Source: an uncultured Campylobacter sp.
GTDB taxonomy: Bacteria > Campylobacterota > Campylobacteria > Campylobacterales > Campylobacteraceae
Assembly (NCBI RefSeq): GCF_938039205.1
Contig: NZ_CALHVM010000063.1
Location: 1-25,540, forward strand
Reading direction: 5' to 3'
Length of the DNA stretch: 25,540 bases
Shown here: one piece after another, positions 15,263 through 24,100 of the stretch
How the letters are laid out: every line of letters starts with the position of its first letter
Position numbering within the stretch: position 1 is the stretch's first letter
Translations under genes and position numbers: made by a program
Notes under the pieces: generated by a model
What the model saw: the letters and a program-made list of their open reading frames with translations, nothing else
The model's database searches: none
Told to the model about the DNA's origin: nothing

Positions 15263-15381
15263 GGCTCGTCTTTTGAGTGTCTTTGAATGAGCTAGAAATT
15301 TCCTCCCTCGATGAACTACATGTTCTATCTTCGGTCGAAAATTTCTTCGCAACATTCAAATCCATCTCAAAATACTTCGCC
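15263..15381. repeat. Long imperfect palindrome able to form one extended hairpin
   Basis: The two halves pair around a 5-base loop (TACAT, 15317-15321). Matched segments from the centre outward are GAAC/GTTC, GAT/ATC, CC/GG, GAAATTT/AAATTTC, TTTGAATG/CATTCAAA (15282-15289 with 15353-15360), TTTTGAG/CTCAAAA (15271-15277 with 15366-15372) and GGC/GCC. By hand I count about 38-42 paired bases over some 50 positions per arm, interrupted by small bulges and internal loops. No T-tract follows on either strand, so it is not a simple terminator. It could be a structured RNA or a dispersed palindromic element. Confidence 0.75.
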
Positions 15382-15427
15382 TTGACTTTTTATGCTCAAA
15401 TTTGAAGTCAAATTTACAAATTTGAGT
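15382..15427. repeat. Two overlapping, mutually exclusive hairpins
   Basis: TTGACTT (15382-15388) pairs with AAGTCAA (15405-15411). Alternatively, CTCAAATTTG (15395-15404) pairs with CAAATTTGAG (15417-15426) around a 12-base loop. The two structures cannot coexist fully because the first encloses an arm of the second. They follow the long palindrome directly and precede queH by over 200 bases. Part of the pairing comes from the self-complementary CAAATTTG word that is common throughout. Confidence 0.5.
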
Positions 15428-15616
15428 CACCGAGACCCGCACCTTGAAAATTCTAAAATTTATAACCACTCAACTTTAATCAAATTTGCAGTTAAATTTA
15501 GTAAAATCGGCAAAAATTATTCAAGACAAAATAGGCGTAGTTTAAATAAATTTTTCTTGCCCACAAAGGAGCGGACTGGTCGTCCGTGACTGCGGCGGGT
15601 ATGGAAAAATTTATTC

Positions 15617-15622
15617 TAAAAT
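15617..15622 (+). promoter_or_regulatory. -10 box for queH
   Basis: TAAAAT within TTATTCTAAAATCC would start transcription near 15629, 16 bases before the queH ATG. GGGGAA (15634-15639) serves as ribosome site. Confidence 0.5.
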
Positions 15623-15644
15623 CCGTCATTTATGGGGAATTATA

Positions 15645-16721
15645 ATGTTAGTTCATATTTGCTGCTCCGTCGACAGTCACTATTTCCTGCAACGCCTGCG
15701 CGCCGACCGTCCGCACGAGCGTCTCGTCGGCTATTTCTACGACCCCAACATCCACCCGTATAGCGAGTTTTTGATGAGGTTTCGCGACGTAAAAAGAAGC
15801 TGCGAAAAGCTGGGCGTCGAGCTCATCTGCGGCGAATACGAATATGAGGCGTGGCTAGAGGGCGCAAAGGGCCTTGAAAACGAGCCTGAAAAGGGCAAGC
15901 GCTGTGCTTATTGCTTTGATTTTCGCGTGGGAAATTCGGCCCAAAAAGCGCGCGAACTAGGCGAAAAATCCATCACTACGACGCTGCTGATGAGCCCGAA
16001 AAAGGATTTCTCGCAGCTAGAAGCGGCGCTAAATAAGGCCGCTAGAGAATACGAACTAGAAACATTTGCCGTGGACTACCGCGCGGGCGGCGGCACGAAC
16101 GCGCAGTTTGAGCTTGCAAAAAAAGATAAACTCTATCATCAAAACTACTGTGGCTGTATTTTCGGGCTTAGCAAGCAGCGCGAGGCGCAAAAACTGCCGC
16201 TTAGCGAGCTGATGAGCGAAATTAGCGGGCGAGTGATGCCAGGCGGCATCGAGGAGCGGCTGGAGCTTTATGAAAAGGTGCGCGAGTGCGAGGCTGCGGG
16301 CGTGCCGTTTCATCTATCGCGCAAGTACTTCCTAAACTACCGCCTGCTGCGCGCCTACGTCAAATTTGGCGGCTCGGTCGTGCCGTCGTATTTTCTGCTT
16401 TACTCGCATTTTAAGCGCGAAAACGTCAAATTTAGCGTGAGCGAGGCGGCGCAAATTTGCGACGAGCTGCGAGACGGCGTGACGCTACTAAATTTGGCTA
16501 AATTTAACGAGCTCTCGGGCGAAAATTTCGCTAGCGTAAACGAGCTTTGTCGCCGGCCTATCGCGGTATCGCGCGAGCTGGAAATCCGCCGCGAGCTGTG
16601 CGGAGAATTTAGCCAAAATCCTATAATCGTGCTGGATGAAATTCGCGCGGGCAGGTACGAAATCTACGCTAAAGACGAGCTTTATAACGATAGTCGCGAG
16701 GTTTTGGTAACGCAAATTTGA
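15645..16721 (+). CDS. queH: Epoxyqueuosine reductase QueH, with C-terminal extension
   Basis: QueH carries out the last step of queuosine synthesis, reducing epoxyqueuosine in tRNA to queuosine. It is the non-homologous replacement of the cobalamin enzyme QueG. The family cysteines are all visible: C6 and C7 (HICCSVD), C87 and C90 (RCAYCFDFR), and C169 and C171 (YCGCIFG). DPNIHPYSEF and TTTLLMSPKKD are also present. The QueH domain ends near residue 185. The remaining approximately 170 residues (total 358) are an extension of unknown function, without cysteine clusters. A GGGGAA ribosome site precedes the ATG. QueE and QueD, earlier in the pathway, lie about 5 kb away on the other strand. 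Confidence 0.92.
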   Translation: MLVHICCSVDSHYFLQRLRADRPHERLVGYFYDPNIHPYSEFLMRFRDVKRSCEKLGVELICGEYEYEAWLEGAKGLENEPEKGKRCAYCFDFRVGNSAQKARELGEKSITTTLLMSPKKDFSQLEAALNKAAREYELETFAVDYRAGGGTNAQFELAKKDKLYHQNYCGCIFGLSKQREAQKLPLSELMSEISGRVMPGGIEERLELYEKVRECEAAGVPFHLSRKYFLNYRLLRAYVKFGGSVVPSYFLLYSHFKRENVKFSVSEAAQICDELRDGVTLLNLAKFNELSGENFASVNELCRRPIAVSRELEIRRELCGEFSQNPIIVLDEIRAGRYEIYAKDELYNDSREVLVTQI

Positions 16722-16822
16722 GCTAAATTTAGCGCACGCGGAATAAAAGACGGATGCCAAAAATTTAGAGGCTAAATTTTGCCCCGACCAAATCAATAAT
16801 CTTTTTCTTAGCAAAATTTGGC

Positions 16823-16828
16823 TAAAAT
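16823..16828 (+). promoter_or_regulatory. Possible -10 box for the fabZ-carB operon
   Basis: TAAAAT within GGCTAAAATCGG would start transcription near 16835, about 24 bases before the fabZ GTG. The 137-base gap after queH also holds a GCTAAATTTAGC palindrome directly after the queH stop. Confidence 0.4.
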
Positions 16829-16858
16829 CGGCTTTAAATTTTACTCACAAGGTTTAAA

Positions 16859-17305
16859 GTGATCGACATCGTTGAAATCCAAAAAATACTCCCGCACAGA
16901 TATCCTTTTCTGCTAATCGACCGAGTGACCGAGCTCGAGCCCGCCAAACACATCGTCGCGTACAAAAACGTCACGATCGGCGAGCCCGTATTTCAGGGGC
17001 ATTTCCCCGGCCACCCGATATATCCTGGCGTGATGATCATCGAGGGTATGGCGCAAGCCGGCGGCGTGCTCGCGTTTAAGAGCATGAGCGACGAGCATCA
17101 AGCAAATATCGAAAATAAAGTCGTTTATTTTATGAGCATCGACGGAGCGAAATTTCGCCATCCGATACGCCCCGGCGACAGGCTCGAGTACCGCCTCGAA
17201 GTGCTAAAACACAAAGGCAACATCTGGGTGCTAAAAGGCGAAGCCTACGTGGACGGCACGCTATCATGCGAAGCCGAGCTAAAAGCTATGATCGTAGATA
17301 AATAA
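16859..17305 (+). CDS. fabZ: 3-hydroxyacyl-ACP dehydratase FabZ
   Basis: FabZ dehydrates 3-hydroxyacyl-ACP in the fatty acid elongation cycle. The hot-dog fold active site is intact: H48 in GHFPGHPIYPGV and E62 in IIEGMAQAGG. The N-terminal ILPHRYPFLLIDRV is the standard signature. The length of 148 is normal. Translation starts at GTG with AAGG 7 bases upstream; no ATG lies nearby in frame, and the protein begins exactly like its homologues. It heads a six-gene operon. The pairing with lpxA is ancient and sensible, because both use 3-hydroxyacyl-ACP and compete for it between phospholipid and lipid A synthesis. Confidence 0.97.
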   Translation: MIDIVEIQKILPHRYPFLLIDRVTELEPAKHIVAYKNVTIGEPVFQGHFPGHPIYPGVMIIEGMAQAGGVLAFKSMSDEHQANIENKVVYFMSIDGAKFRHPIRPGDRLEYRLEVLKHKGNIWVLKGEAYVDGTLSCEAELKAMIVDK

Positions 17306-17315
17306 GCGAGCCAAA

Positions 17316-18104
17316 ATGAGAAATATCCATCCGCAAGCCGTCGTCGAGGACGGCACGAAGATCGGCGAGGACGTAACGATCGAGGCCTACGCCTACGTCA
17401 GCAAAGACGCAGTGTTAGGCGACGGCGTACTCGTAAAACAAGGCGCTAGGATCGTGGGCGACACGCATATCGGTGAGGGCGGTAAAATTTACAGCTACGC
17501 TATCGTGGGCGACATCCCGCAGGACGTGAGCTACCGCGCCGAGGAAAACACTGGCGTTCGTATCGGCAAAAACGCGACGATCCGCGAGTTTTGCACGATA
17601 AACTCGGGCACTCACAAAGGCGACGGGATCACGCGCATCGGCGATAACGCATTTATCATGGCCTACTGCCATGTTGCGCACGACTGCGCCATAGGAAATA
17701 GCGTCATCCTAGCAAACAACGCGACTCTAGCCGGTCACGTGGAGCTTGGAGACTACAGCGTCGTTGGCGGTATGACGCCGATACATCAGTTCGTGAGAGT
17801 GGGCGAGAGCTGCATGATCGCAGGCGCTAGTGCACTATCTCAAGACGTAGTGCCGTTTTGCCTAGCTGAAGGCAACCGAGCCTACATCAGAAGCTTAAAT
17901 TTAGTCGGTATCAGGCGAAGGTTTGATAAAGACACGGTTGAAGAGATAAACAAGGCGTATAAATTTTTATTTAGAAAAAGCGGGGATTTAAAGGCTGCGG
18001 CTAGCGAGCTTTTAGCTGGCGCAGCAAACGAACAGGTGCGAAAAATGTGTGAATTTATCCTAAGCACCAAGCGTGGTATCCCATTAGCAAAAGGAAGAGA
18101 ATAA
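17316..18104 (+). CDS. lpxA: UDP-N-acetylglucosamine acyltransferase LpxA
   Basis: LpxA attaches a 3-hydroxyacyl chain to UDP-GlcNAc, the first step of lipid A. The N-terminal two thirds are hexapeptide repeats forming a left-handed beta helix (IGEDV, LGDGV, IGKNA, IGNSV and so on). The catalytic histidine is H122 in CHVAHDCAIGN, equivalent to H125 of E. coli. The segment ILANNATLAGHVELGDY and the helical C-terminus complete the family pattern. The length of 262 is standard. Its stop overlaps the clpX start as TAATG, and fabZ lies 10 bases upstream. Confidence 0.97.
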   Translation: MRNIHPQAVVEDGTKIGEDVTIEAYAYVSKDAVLGDGVLVKQGARIVGDTHIGEGGKIYSYAIVGDIPQDVSYRAEENTGVRIGKNATIREFCTINSGTHKGDGITRIGDNAFIMAYCHVAHDCAIGNSVILANNATLAGHVELGDYSVVGGMTPIHQFVRVGESCMIAGASALSQDVVPFCLAEGNRAYIRSLNLVGIRRRFDKDTVEEINKAYKFLFRKSGDLKAAASELLAGAANEQVRKMCEFILSTKRGIPLAKGRE

Positions 18105-19336
18105 TGGTGAGAAAATGTAATTTTTGCGGCGAAGTAGAGTCTGCCCAGAGGAGACTGCTGGCTGATATAGACGGGGCTGCGTTTATATGTGAGCACTGCA
18201 TCACTGCCGCTTACAAGGTGCTTTACGGCGAGGAGAGCCGCGAGCAAGAAAAAGAAGAGCGAACTAGAGACTATCAAAATTTGACGCCAAAAGAGCTAAA
18301 GGCGGTGCTAGATAACTACGTCATCGGTCAAGATAAAGCTAAAAAGGTATTTAGCGTCGGCGTTTATAATCACTACAAAAGAATTTTTAGAAAAGGCGAG
18401 ATCGAAGACGATACGGAGATCTCAAAATCAAATATCTTGCTCGTCGGCCCTACCGGTAGCGGCAAGACACTGATGGCGCAGACTCTGGCTAAATTTCTAG
18501 ACGTACCTATCGCTATCTGCGATGCGACTAGTCTAACGGAAGCCGGCTACGTCGGCGAAGATGTGGAAAATATCCTAACTCGCCTTTTACAAGCCGCGGA
18601 CGGTGACGTAAAGCGCGCCGAGCAGGGCATAGTTTTCGTCGATGAGATCGATAAGATCGCCAGAATGAGCGAAAACCGCTCGATCACGCGCGACGTGAGC
18701 GGAGAGGGCGTGCAGCAGGCGCTTTTAAAAATCATCGAGGGCAGTCTCGTAAATATCCCTCCAAAAGGCGGCAGAAAGCACCCTAATCAGGAATTTATCC
18801 AGATAGATACCTCAAATATTCTATTCGTCTGCGGCGGTGCGTTTGACGGCCTGGCCGACATCATCGAGCGCAGGATCGGTAAAAACGTGCTGGGATTTGG
18901 TCAAGATAAACGTTCTAAAGACGATAGGGAAAATTTGCTAGACGCGCTTGAGAGCGACGATTTGGTGCATTTTGGACTCATTCCCGAGCTCATAGGCAGG
19001 CTTCACGTGGTCGCTACGTTAAATAAAATCACCGAAGACGATATGGTGCGAATTTTAACCGAGCCTAAAAACGCGATCTTGAAGCAATACCAAAAGCTTT
19101 TTGCGATAGATAGGGCAAATTTGAAATTTGACGATGAAGCTCTAAAAGAGATCGCGAGGCTAGCCATTGAGCGAAAAACGGGAGCCAGAGGGCTACGAAG
19201 CATAATGGAAGAGGTGATGACAGATATAATGTACGAACTGCCGGAGCTTGCAGGCTACGACGTGGTGATCACCAAAGAGGTCGTAAACGGCAAAGAAAAG
19301 CCGATTTTCGTAAAAAACAATAAAATAAGCGCATAA
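18104..19336 (+). CDS. clpX: ATP-dependent protease ATPase subunit ClpX
   Basis: ClpX is the AAA+ unfoldase that feeds substrates to the ClpP peptidase. The N-terminal zinc-binding domain has C5, C8, C29 and C32. Walker A is GPTGSGKT at 115-122, the pore loop GYVGED is at 148-153, and Walker B is in FVDEIDKIA near 178-186. LIPELIGRLHVVATL and the sensor-2 region TGARGLRS follow. The length of 410 is typical. The ATG overlaps the lpxA stop by one base, and AAAGGAAGAG just upstream is a strong ribosome site. Presence in a lipid and cell-shape operon is a Campylobacter arrangement, without ClpP beside it. Confidence 0.97.
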   Translation: MVRKCNFCGEVESAQRRLLADIDGAAFICEHCITAAYKVLYGEESREQEKEERTRDYQNLTPKELKAVLDNYVIGQDKAKKVFSVGVYNHYKRIFRKGEIEDDTEISKSNILLVGPTGSGKTLMAQTLAKFLDVPIAICDATSLTEAGYVGEDVENILTRLLQAADGDVKRAEQGIVFVDEIDKIARMSENRSITRDVSGEGVQQALLKIIEGSLVNIPPKGGRKHPNQEFIQIDTSNILFVCGGAFDGLADIIERRIGKNVLGFGQDKRSKDDRENLLDALESDDLVHFGLIPELIGRLHVVATLNKITEDDMVRILTEPKNAILKQYQKLFAIDRANLKFDDEALKEIARLAIERKTGARGLRSIMEEVMTDIMYELPELAGYDVVITKEVVNGKEKPIFVKNNKISA

Positions 19337-19344
19337 GGATACAG

Positions 19345-20382
19345 ATGATTTTAGACCAACTAATAGGATTTTTTTCAAGCGATATGGGAATCGATCTAGG
19401 CACGGCAAATACGCTAGTTCTAGTAAAAGATAAAGGTATCATCATAAACGAGCCCTCCGTCGTCGCGGTACAACGCGAAAAATACGGCAAGCAAAAAATA
19501 TTAGCCGTCGGCCACGAAGCAAAAGAGATGGTGGGTAAAACTCCCGGCGACATCGAGGCGATCCGTCCGATGAGAGACGGCGTTATCGCGGATTTTGATA
19601 TGACGGAAAAGATGATCCGCTACTTCATCGAAAAGACTCACCGCAGAAAAAGCTTCCTACGCCCTCGTATCATCATCTCTGTGCCTTACGGTCTAACTCA
19701 AGTCGAGCGTAAAGCCGTGCGCGAGAGCGCGCTAAGCGCGGGAGCTAGAGAGGTATTTTTGATCGAGGAGCCTATGGCTGCGGCTATAGGAGCAAATTTA
19801 CCGGTACGCGAACCGCAGGGTAATCTAGTCGTCGATATCGGCGGCGGCACGACGGAGATCGGCGTAGTGTCTCTAGGTGGTTTAGTCATCAGCAAGTCTA
19901 TCCGCACCGCTGGCGATAAAATAGACATGAGCATCGTAAACTACATAAAAGAAAAATACAACCTCCTAATCGGCGAGCGAGCGGGCGAGGATATCAAAAT
20001 CTCCGTCGGTTCAGCGATTCAGCTTCCCGAGGAGCTTAGCATCGTAGTAAAAGGTCGCGACCAAATCAGCGGTCTGCTAAGCCGCGTGGAGCTAACGAGC
20101 GAAGACGTGCGCGAGGCTATGCGCGAACCGCTAAAAGAGATCGCAGACGCCCTAAAAACCGTGCTTGAGATGATGCCACCTGATCTTGCCGGCGATATCG
20201 TGGAAAACGGTATCGTGCTAACCGGAGGCGGCGCGCTGATCCGCGGACTTGATAAGTACTTAAGCGATATCGTAAAACTTCCGGTTTTCGTTGCTGACGA
20301 TCCGTTGCTAGCCGTGGCCAGAGGCACCGGCAAGGCTCTTGAGGAGATTAAATTTTTACAACAACTCGTAAATGAAGAGTAA
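19345..20382 (+). CDS. mreB: Rod-shape-determining protein MreB
   Basis: MreB is the actin-like filament protein that guides lateral cell-wall synthesis. The phosphate-1 motif MGIDLGTANTLV (from about residue 14), IEEPMAAAIGA, VVDIGGGTTEIGVVSLGG and VLTGGGALIRGL are actin-superfamily nucleotide-binding motifs. The N-terminal amphipathic stretch MILDQLIGFF can bind the membrane. The length of 345 is standard. An AAGGA ribosome site precedes the ATG. mreC overlaps its end by 11 bases. The RodZ-like protein encoded at 5510-6535 is a candidate partner. Confidence 0.98.
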   Translation: MILDQLIGFFSSDMGIDLGTANTLVLVKDKGIIINEPSVVAVQREKYGKQKILAVGHEAKEMVGKTPGDIEAIRPMRDGVIADFDMTEKMIRYFIEKTHRRKSFLRPRIIISVPYGLTQVERKAVRESALSAGAREVFLIEEPMAAAIGANLPVREPQGNLVVDIGGGTTEIGVVSLGGLVISKSIRTAGDKIDMSIVNYIKEKYNLLIGERAGEDIKISVGSAIQLPEELSIVVKGRDQISGLLSRVELTSEDVREAMREPLKEIADALKTVLEMMPPDLAGDIVENGIVLTGGGALIRGLDKYLSDIVKLPVFVADDPLLAVARGTGKALEEIKFLQQLVNEE

Positions 20383-21127
20383 AATTTTATTCGTCGCTCT
20401 TATCGGCGCGCTGGTATTTTTTTCGCTTGATAGAGGCGCGCTGATCTCCGGCTATGTAGTGAATTTAAACAACCGCATAGTCGCCGCCTACGACGACGCG
20501 GTCAAATTTGTAAAAGACGGCGTAAACGAGCATTTTAGGCAACGCGAGGAGATAAAGCAGCTTCGCGCTCAAAACGCCGAACTGGAAAAATCGGCGGCTT
20601 TGCTTTCAAGCTTCGCAAAGGAGCTAAACGAAATTTTGGTCGATAAAAACTCGACCGCCTATGAGCCTAGAGTACAACTCGTGCGGGCGCTAAGCTACGT
20701 AAATATCAGCGACTACGATAAGGTCTGGCTGGATAAATTTAGCGGCTACGACGAGTCTAAAATTTACGGGCTTATTTACCAAGGCAAGAGCGCGGGTATC
20801 GTCGTGGGCAAGGACGGCAACCCTATGGCCTTGCTGCAAAACGATCCAAAAAGCATATTCGCCGTATCAATCGGCGAGGAAAAAATCCCGGGCATTGCGC
20901 ACGGGAGCAAAGACGGAATAACGGTGAAATTTATCCCCCAGTGGCTCAGCCCAAAGGAGGGCGACGAGGTCGTCACGAGCGGGCTTGACGGGATATTTTT
21001 CAGCGGGATTTCAGTGGGCAAGGTTACGGGCGTGATCCAAGAGAGCCTATATAAAAGCGCGGCCGTAAAGCCATACGTAAGCATAACTATCCCTTCATAT
21101 CTATACGTCGTAACAAAGGAAAAATAA
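20372..21127 (+). CDS. mreC: Rod-shape-determining protein MreC
   Basis: MreC is an inner-membrane protein whose periplasmic part links MreB to penicillin-binding proteins. Residues 4-20 form the signal anchor (ILFVALIGALVFFSL). Residues about 55-85 form a coiled coil (FRQREEIKQLRAQNAELEKS). The C-terminal part holds the two beta barrels, with GIVVGKDGNPMALL and EVVTSGLDGIFFSGISVGKVTGV as recognisable family elements. The length of 251 is typical for this lineage. It overlaps mreB by 11 bases and carB by one base (TAATG). No mreD follows; carB comes next. Confidence 0.94.
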   Translation: MKSKILFVALIGALVFFSLDRGALISGYVVNLNNRIVAAYDDAVKFVKDGVNEHFRQREEIKQLRAQNAELEKSAALLSSFAKELNEILVDKNSTAYEPRVQLVRALSYVNISDYDKVWLDKFSGYDESKIYGLIYQGKSAGIVVGKDGNPMALLQNDPKSIFAVSIGEEKIPGIAHGSKDGITVKFIPQWLSPKEGDEVVTSGLDGIFFSGISVGKVTGVIQESLYKSAAVKPYVSITIPSYLYVVTKEK

Positions 21128-24100
21128 TGCCAAAAAGAACCGACATCAACACCATTTTACTCATCGGCAGCGGCCCTATCGTCATAGGCCAAGCGTGCGA
21201 ATTTGACTACAGCGGCACGCAAGCTGCAAAGACTCTAAAGCAACTAGGCTACCGCGTCGTACTCATCAACTCAAACCCTGCCACCATCATGACCGATCCT
21301 GATTTCGCCGACGCGACCTACGTCGAGCCGATAACCAAAGAGAGCATCAAGCGCATCATAGATAAAGAAAAGGTCGACGCCATACTGCCTACGATGGGCG
21401 GCCAGGTCGCGCTAAACGTCGCTATGCAGCTATACGAAGCGAACATGTTTGGCGGCGTCAAATTTCTAGGCGCAAACCCGCAAGCTATCAAAAAAGGCGA
21501 GGATAGGCAGGAGTTTAAAAAGGCGATGCAAAAGATTGGCATGGATCTGCCGCAAAGCCGGTACGCCTACGACATGGACGAGGCGCTAGCCGCAGCAGCG
21601 AATATCGGCTTTCCGCTCATTATTCGCGCTAGCTATACCCTAGGCGGCGCAGGCAGCGGCGTAGCGTATAATATCGACGAATTTAAAGAGCTAGCCCAAA
21701 CCGGCCTAGACGCCAGCCCGATACATGAAATTTTGGTCGAGGAGAGCTTGCTAGGCTGGAAAGAATACGAGATGGAGGTCATCCGCGACCGCAACGACAA
21801 CTGCATCATCGTCTGCTCTATCGAAAATTTTGATCCCATGGGCGTGCATACTGGCGATAGCATCACGGTTGCGCCCGCTCTTACGCTAACTGATAAAGAG
21901 TATCAGGCGATGCGCGACGCGAGTTTTAAAATTTTACGCGAGATCGGCGTGGATACGGGCGGTAGCAACGTGCAATTTGCCATAAACCCAAAAACCGGCC
22001 GCATGATCGTGATCGAGATGAACCCGCGCGTGAGCCGTAGCTCGGCGCTAGCAAGCAAGGCTACTGGCTACCCGATCGCCAAGGTCGCGACGCTACTAGC
22101 CGTTGGCTTTAGTCTGGATGAGATCAAAAACGACATCACGGGCACGCCTGCTAGTTTTGAGCCCGTTATAGACTACATCGTGACCAAGATCCCGCGCTTT
22201 ACGTTTGAGAAATTCCCGGGCGCGAACCCATATCTAGGCACCGCGATGAAGAGCGTGGGCGAGGTGATGGCGATCGGCAGGACGTTTAAGGAAAGCATCC
22301 AAAAGGCGCTTTGCTCGATGGAAAAGGACTACTATGGATTTAACTTCGTAAATTTGGAGAAAAACGCGCTAATTTACGGCCTTAGAAACGCGAATGAAAG
22401 CCGCATTTTATACGTCGCGCAGGCGTTTCGCGATGGGCTTAGTGTGGCCGAAGTGCACGAGATGAGCAAGATTGACCCGTGGTTTTTGGATCAAATTTGG
22501 CAGATAGTTAAATTTGAAGAGCGCATCGACATGGACATCCTAAACGACGAGCCGCTGCTAAGAGAGGCCAAAACGATGGGCTTTTCTGACAAGATGATCG
22601 CGCATCTGATAAATTTAAAAGACAACCTTGATCTGGGTCAAAACGATATTTATTTCGCGCGCGAGAAAATGGGCATAAATCTCGAATATAACGAGGTTGA
22701 TACCTGCGCTGGCGAGTTTAAAGCGCTCACGCCGTACCTCTACTCGACGACGAATATCACGAAGCTGCCGTGCCTTTCGTCAAATTTTGCGGAGTCAAAT
22801 TTGAGCTCAAATTCGGGGCAAAAAGAGAAAAAAGTGATGATCATCGGCGGCGGTCCAAACCGCATAGGCCAAGGCATCGAGTTTGACTACTGCTGCGTGC
22901 ACGCCAGCTACGCGCTACGCGACATGGGCGTCAAAACCATAATGTATAACTGCAACCCCGAAACCGTCAGCACCGACTACGATACGAGCGATATTTTGTA
23001 CTTTGAGCCGATTGATTTCGAGCACGTTAGAGCCGTGATCGAGCATGAGAATCCGGACGGAGTGATCGTGCATTTTGGCGGCCAGACTCCGCTAAAATTC
23101 GCCAAACGCCTAAGCATAGCGGGTGCGAAAATCATCGGCACCAGCGCGCGCACGATCGACGTCGCCGAGGATAGAAAGAAATTTAGCGAATTTATCTCTA
23201 AAATCGGCGTCAAACAGCCACGAAACGACACCGCTACAAGCGAAAAAGAGGCATTAGAAAAGGCCGCCGCTATCGGTTATCCTGTGCTAGTGCGCCCTAG
23301 CTACGTGCTAGGCGGCCGCGCGATGAGACGCGTACACAGCGATGAGGAGCTACGCCTATACATGAGCGAGGCGGTCAAGGTCAGCAACCACTCGCCCGTA
23401 CTAATCGATAAATTTTTACAAGATGCCGTGGAGCTCGACGTGGACGCGATCAGCGACGGCAAGGACGTCTATATCGGCGCCGTGATGCAGCACATCGAGG
23501 AGGCGGGCATCCACAGCGGCGACAGCGCGTGCATACTGCCTCCGCTAAATTTGACCCCGCAGATGATCGAAAAGGTAGAAAACCAAACCCGCGACATCGC
23601 GCTAAATTTAGGCGTAGTGGGGCTAATGAATATCCAGTTTGCCATCTACGAGAACGAACTTTTCATGATCGAGGTAAACCCGCGCGCTAGCCGTACCGTG
23701 CCGTTTGTTAGCAAGGCGACGGGCGTGCCGATGGCAAAGGTCGCCACGCGCGTGATGTGGCAGGGCGATTTGCGCGAGGCGCTTAAATTTTACGATAACT
23801 ACGGCGCGGTTTACGAGGAGCGCGGCATACTCAAGCCTCGCGTGAAAAATCACGTCTGCGTCAAAGAAGCGGTCTTTCCGTTTAACAAGCTCTCTGGCGC
23901 GGATCTAATCCTGGGGCCTGAGATGAAAAGCACGGGCGAGGTCATGGGCATATCAAGCGATTTTGCAAAGAGCTTTGCAAAAAGCCAGATCGCCGCGAGC
24001 AACTCGCTTCCTACTGGCGGGCTAGTCTTTTTGACGCTTGCCGACGCGGACAAAAAATACGCCGCAAATTTGGCGCGCGAGCTCATAAATCTCGGCTTTA

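Larger units (their letters stand above)
15252..15644 (+). other. 393-base spacer between miaA and queH with no convincing gene
   Basis: The spacer holds a long imperfect palindrome in its first third, then a pair of mutually exclusive small hairpins built on CAAATTTG words. Near 15572 there is a short 5-base-pair hairpin (CGGAC, loop TGGTC, GTCCG), and the queH -10 box lies close to the end. Short open frames on both strands have biased, low-complexity translations and no start signals, so I treat them as chance. This spacer is also where two blocks that lie apart in C. jejuni are joined. Confidence 0.7.

Noticed and set aside
15147..15365. Overlapping minus-strand open frames (72 and 65 codons) across the miaA end and the palindrome
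   Set aside because: They overlap the C-terminal codons of miaA in antisense and cover the palindrome. Ser/Arg-rich translations and no start signal point to chance.
15392..15589. A 65-codon open frame in the miaA-queH spacer
   Set aside because: The translation is rich in Lys, Asn and Phe from the AAATTT words, has no ribosome site and no recognisable motif.
15545..15644. Possible preQ1 riboswitch ahead of queH
   Set aside because: The small CGGAC/GTCCG hairpin is there, but I see no preQ1-type pseudoknot tail, and the likely queH promoter at 15617 lies downstream of it.
16722..16733. GCTAAATTTAGC palindrome directly after the queH stop as a terminator
   Set aside because: It has no loop bases and no following T-tract. 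It is more likely another instance of the common AAATTT word.
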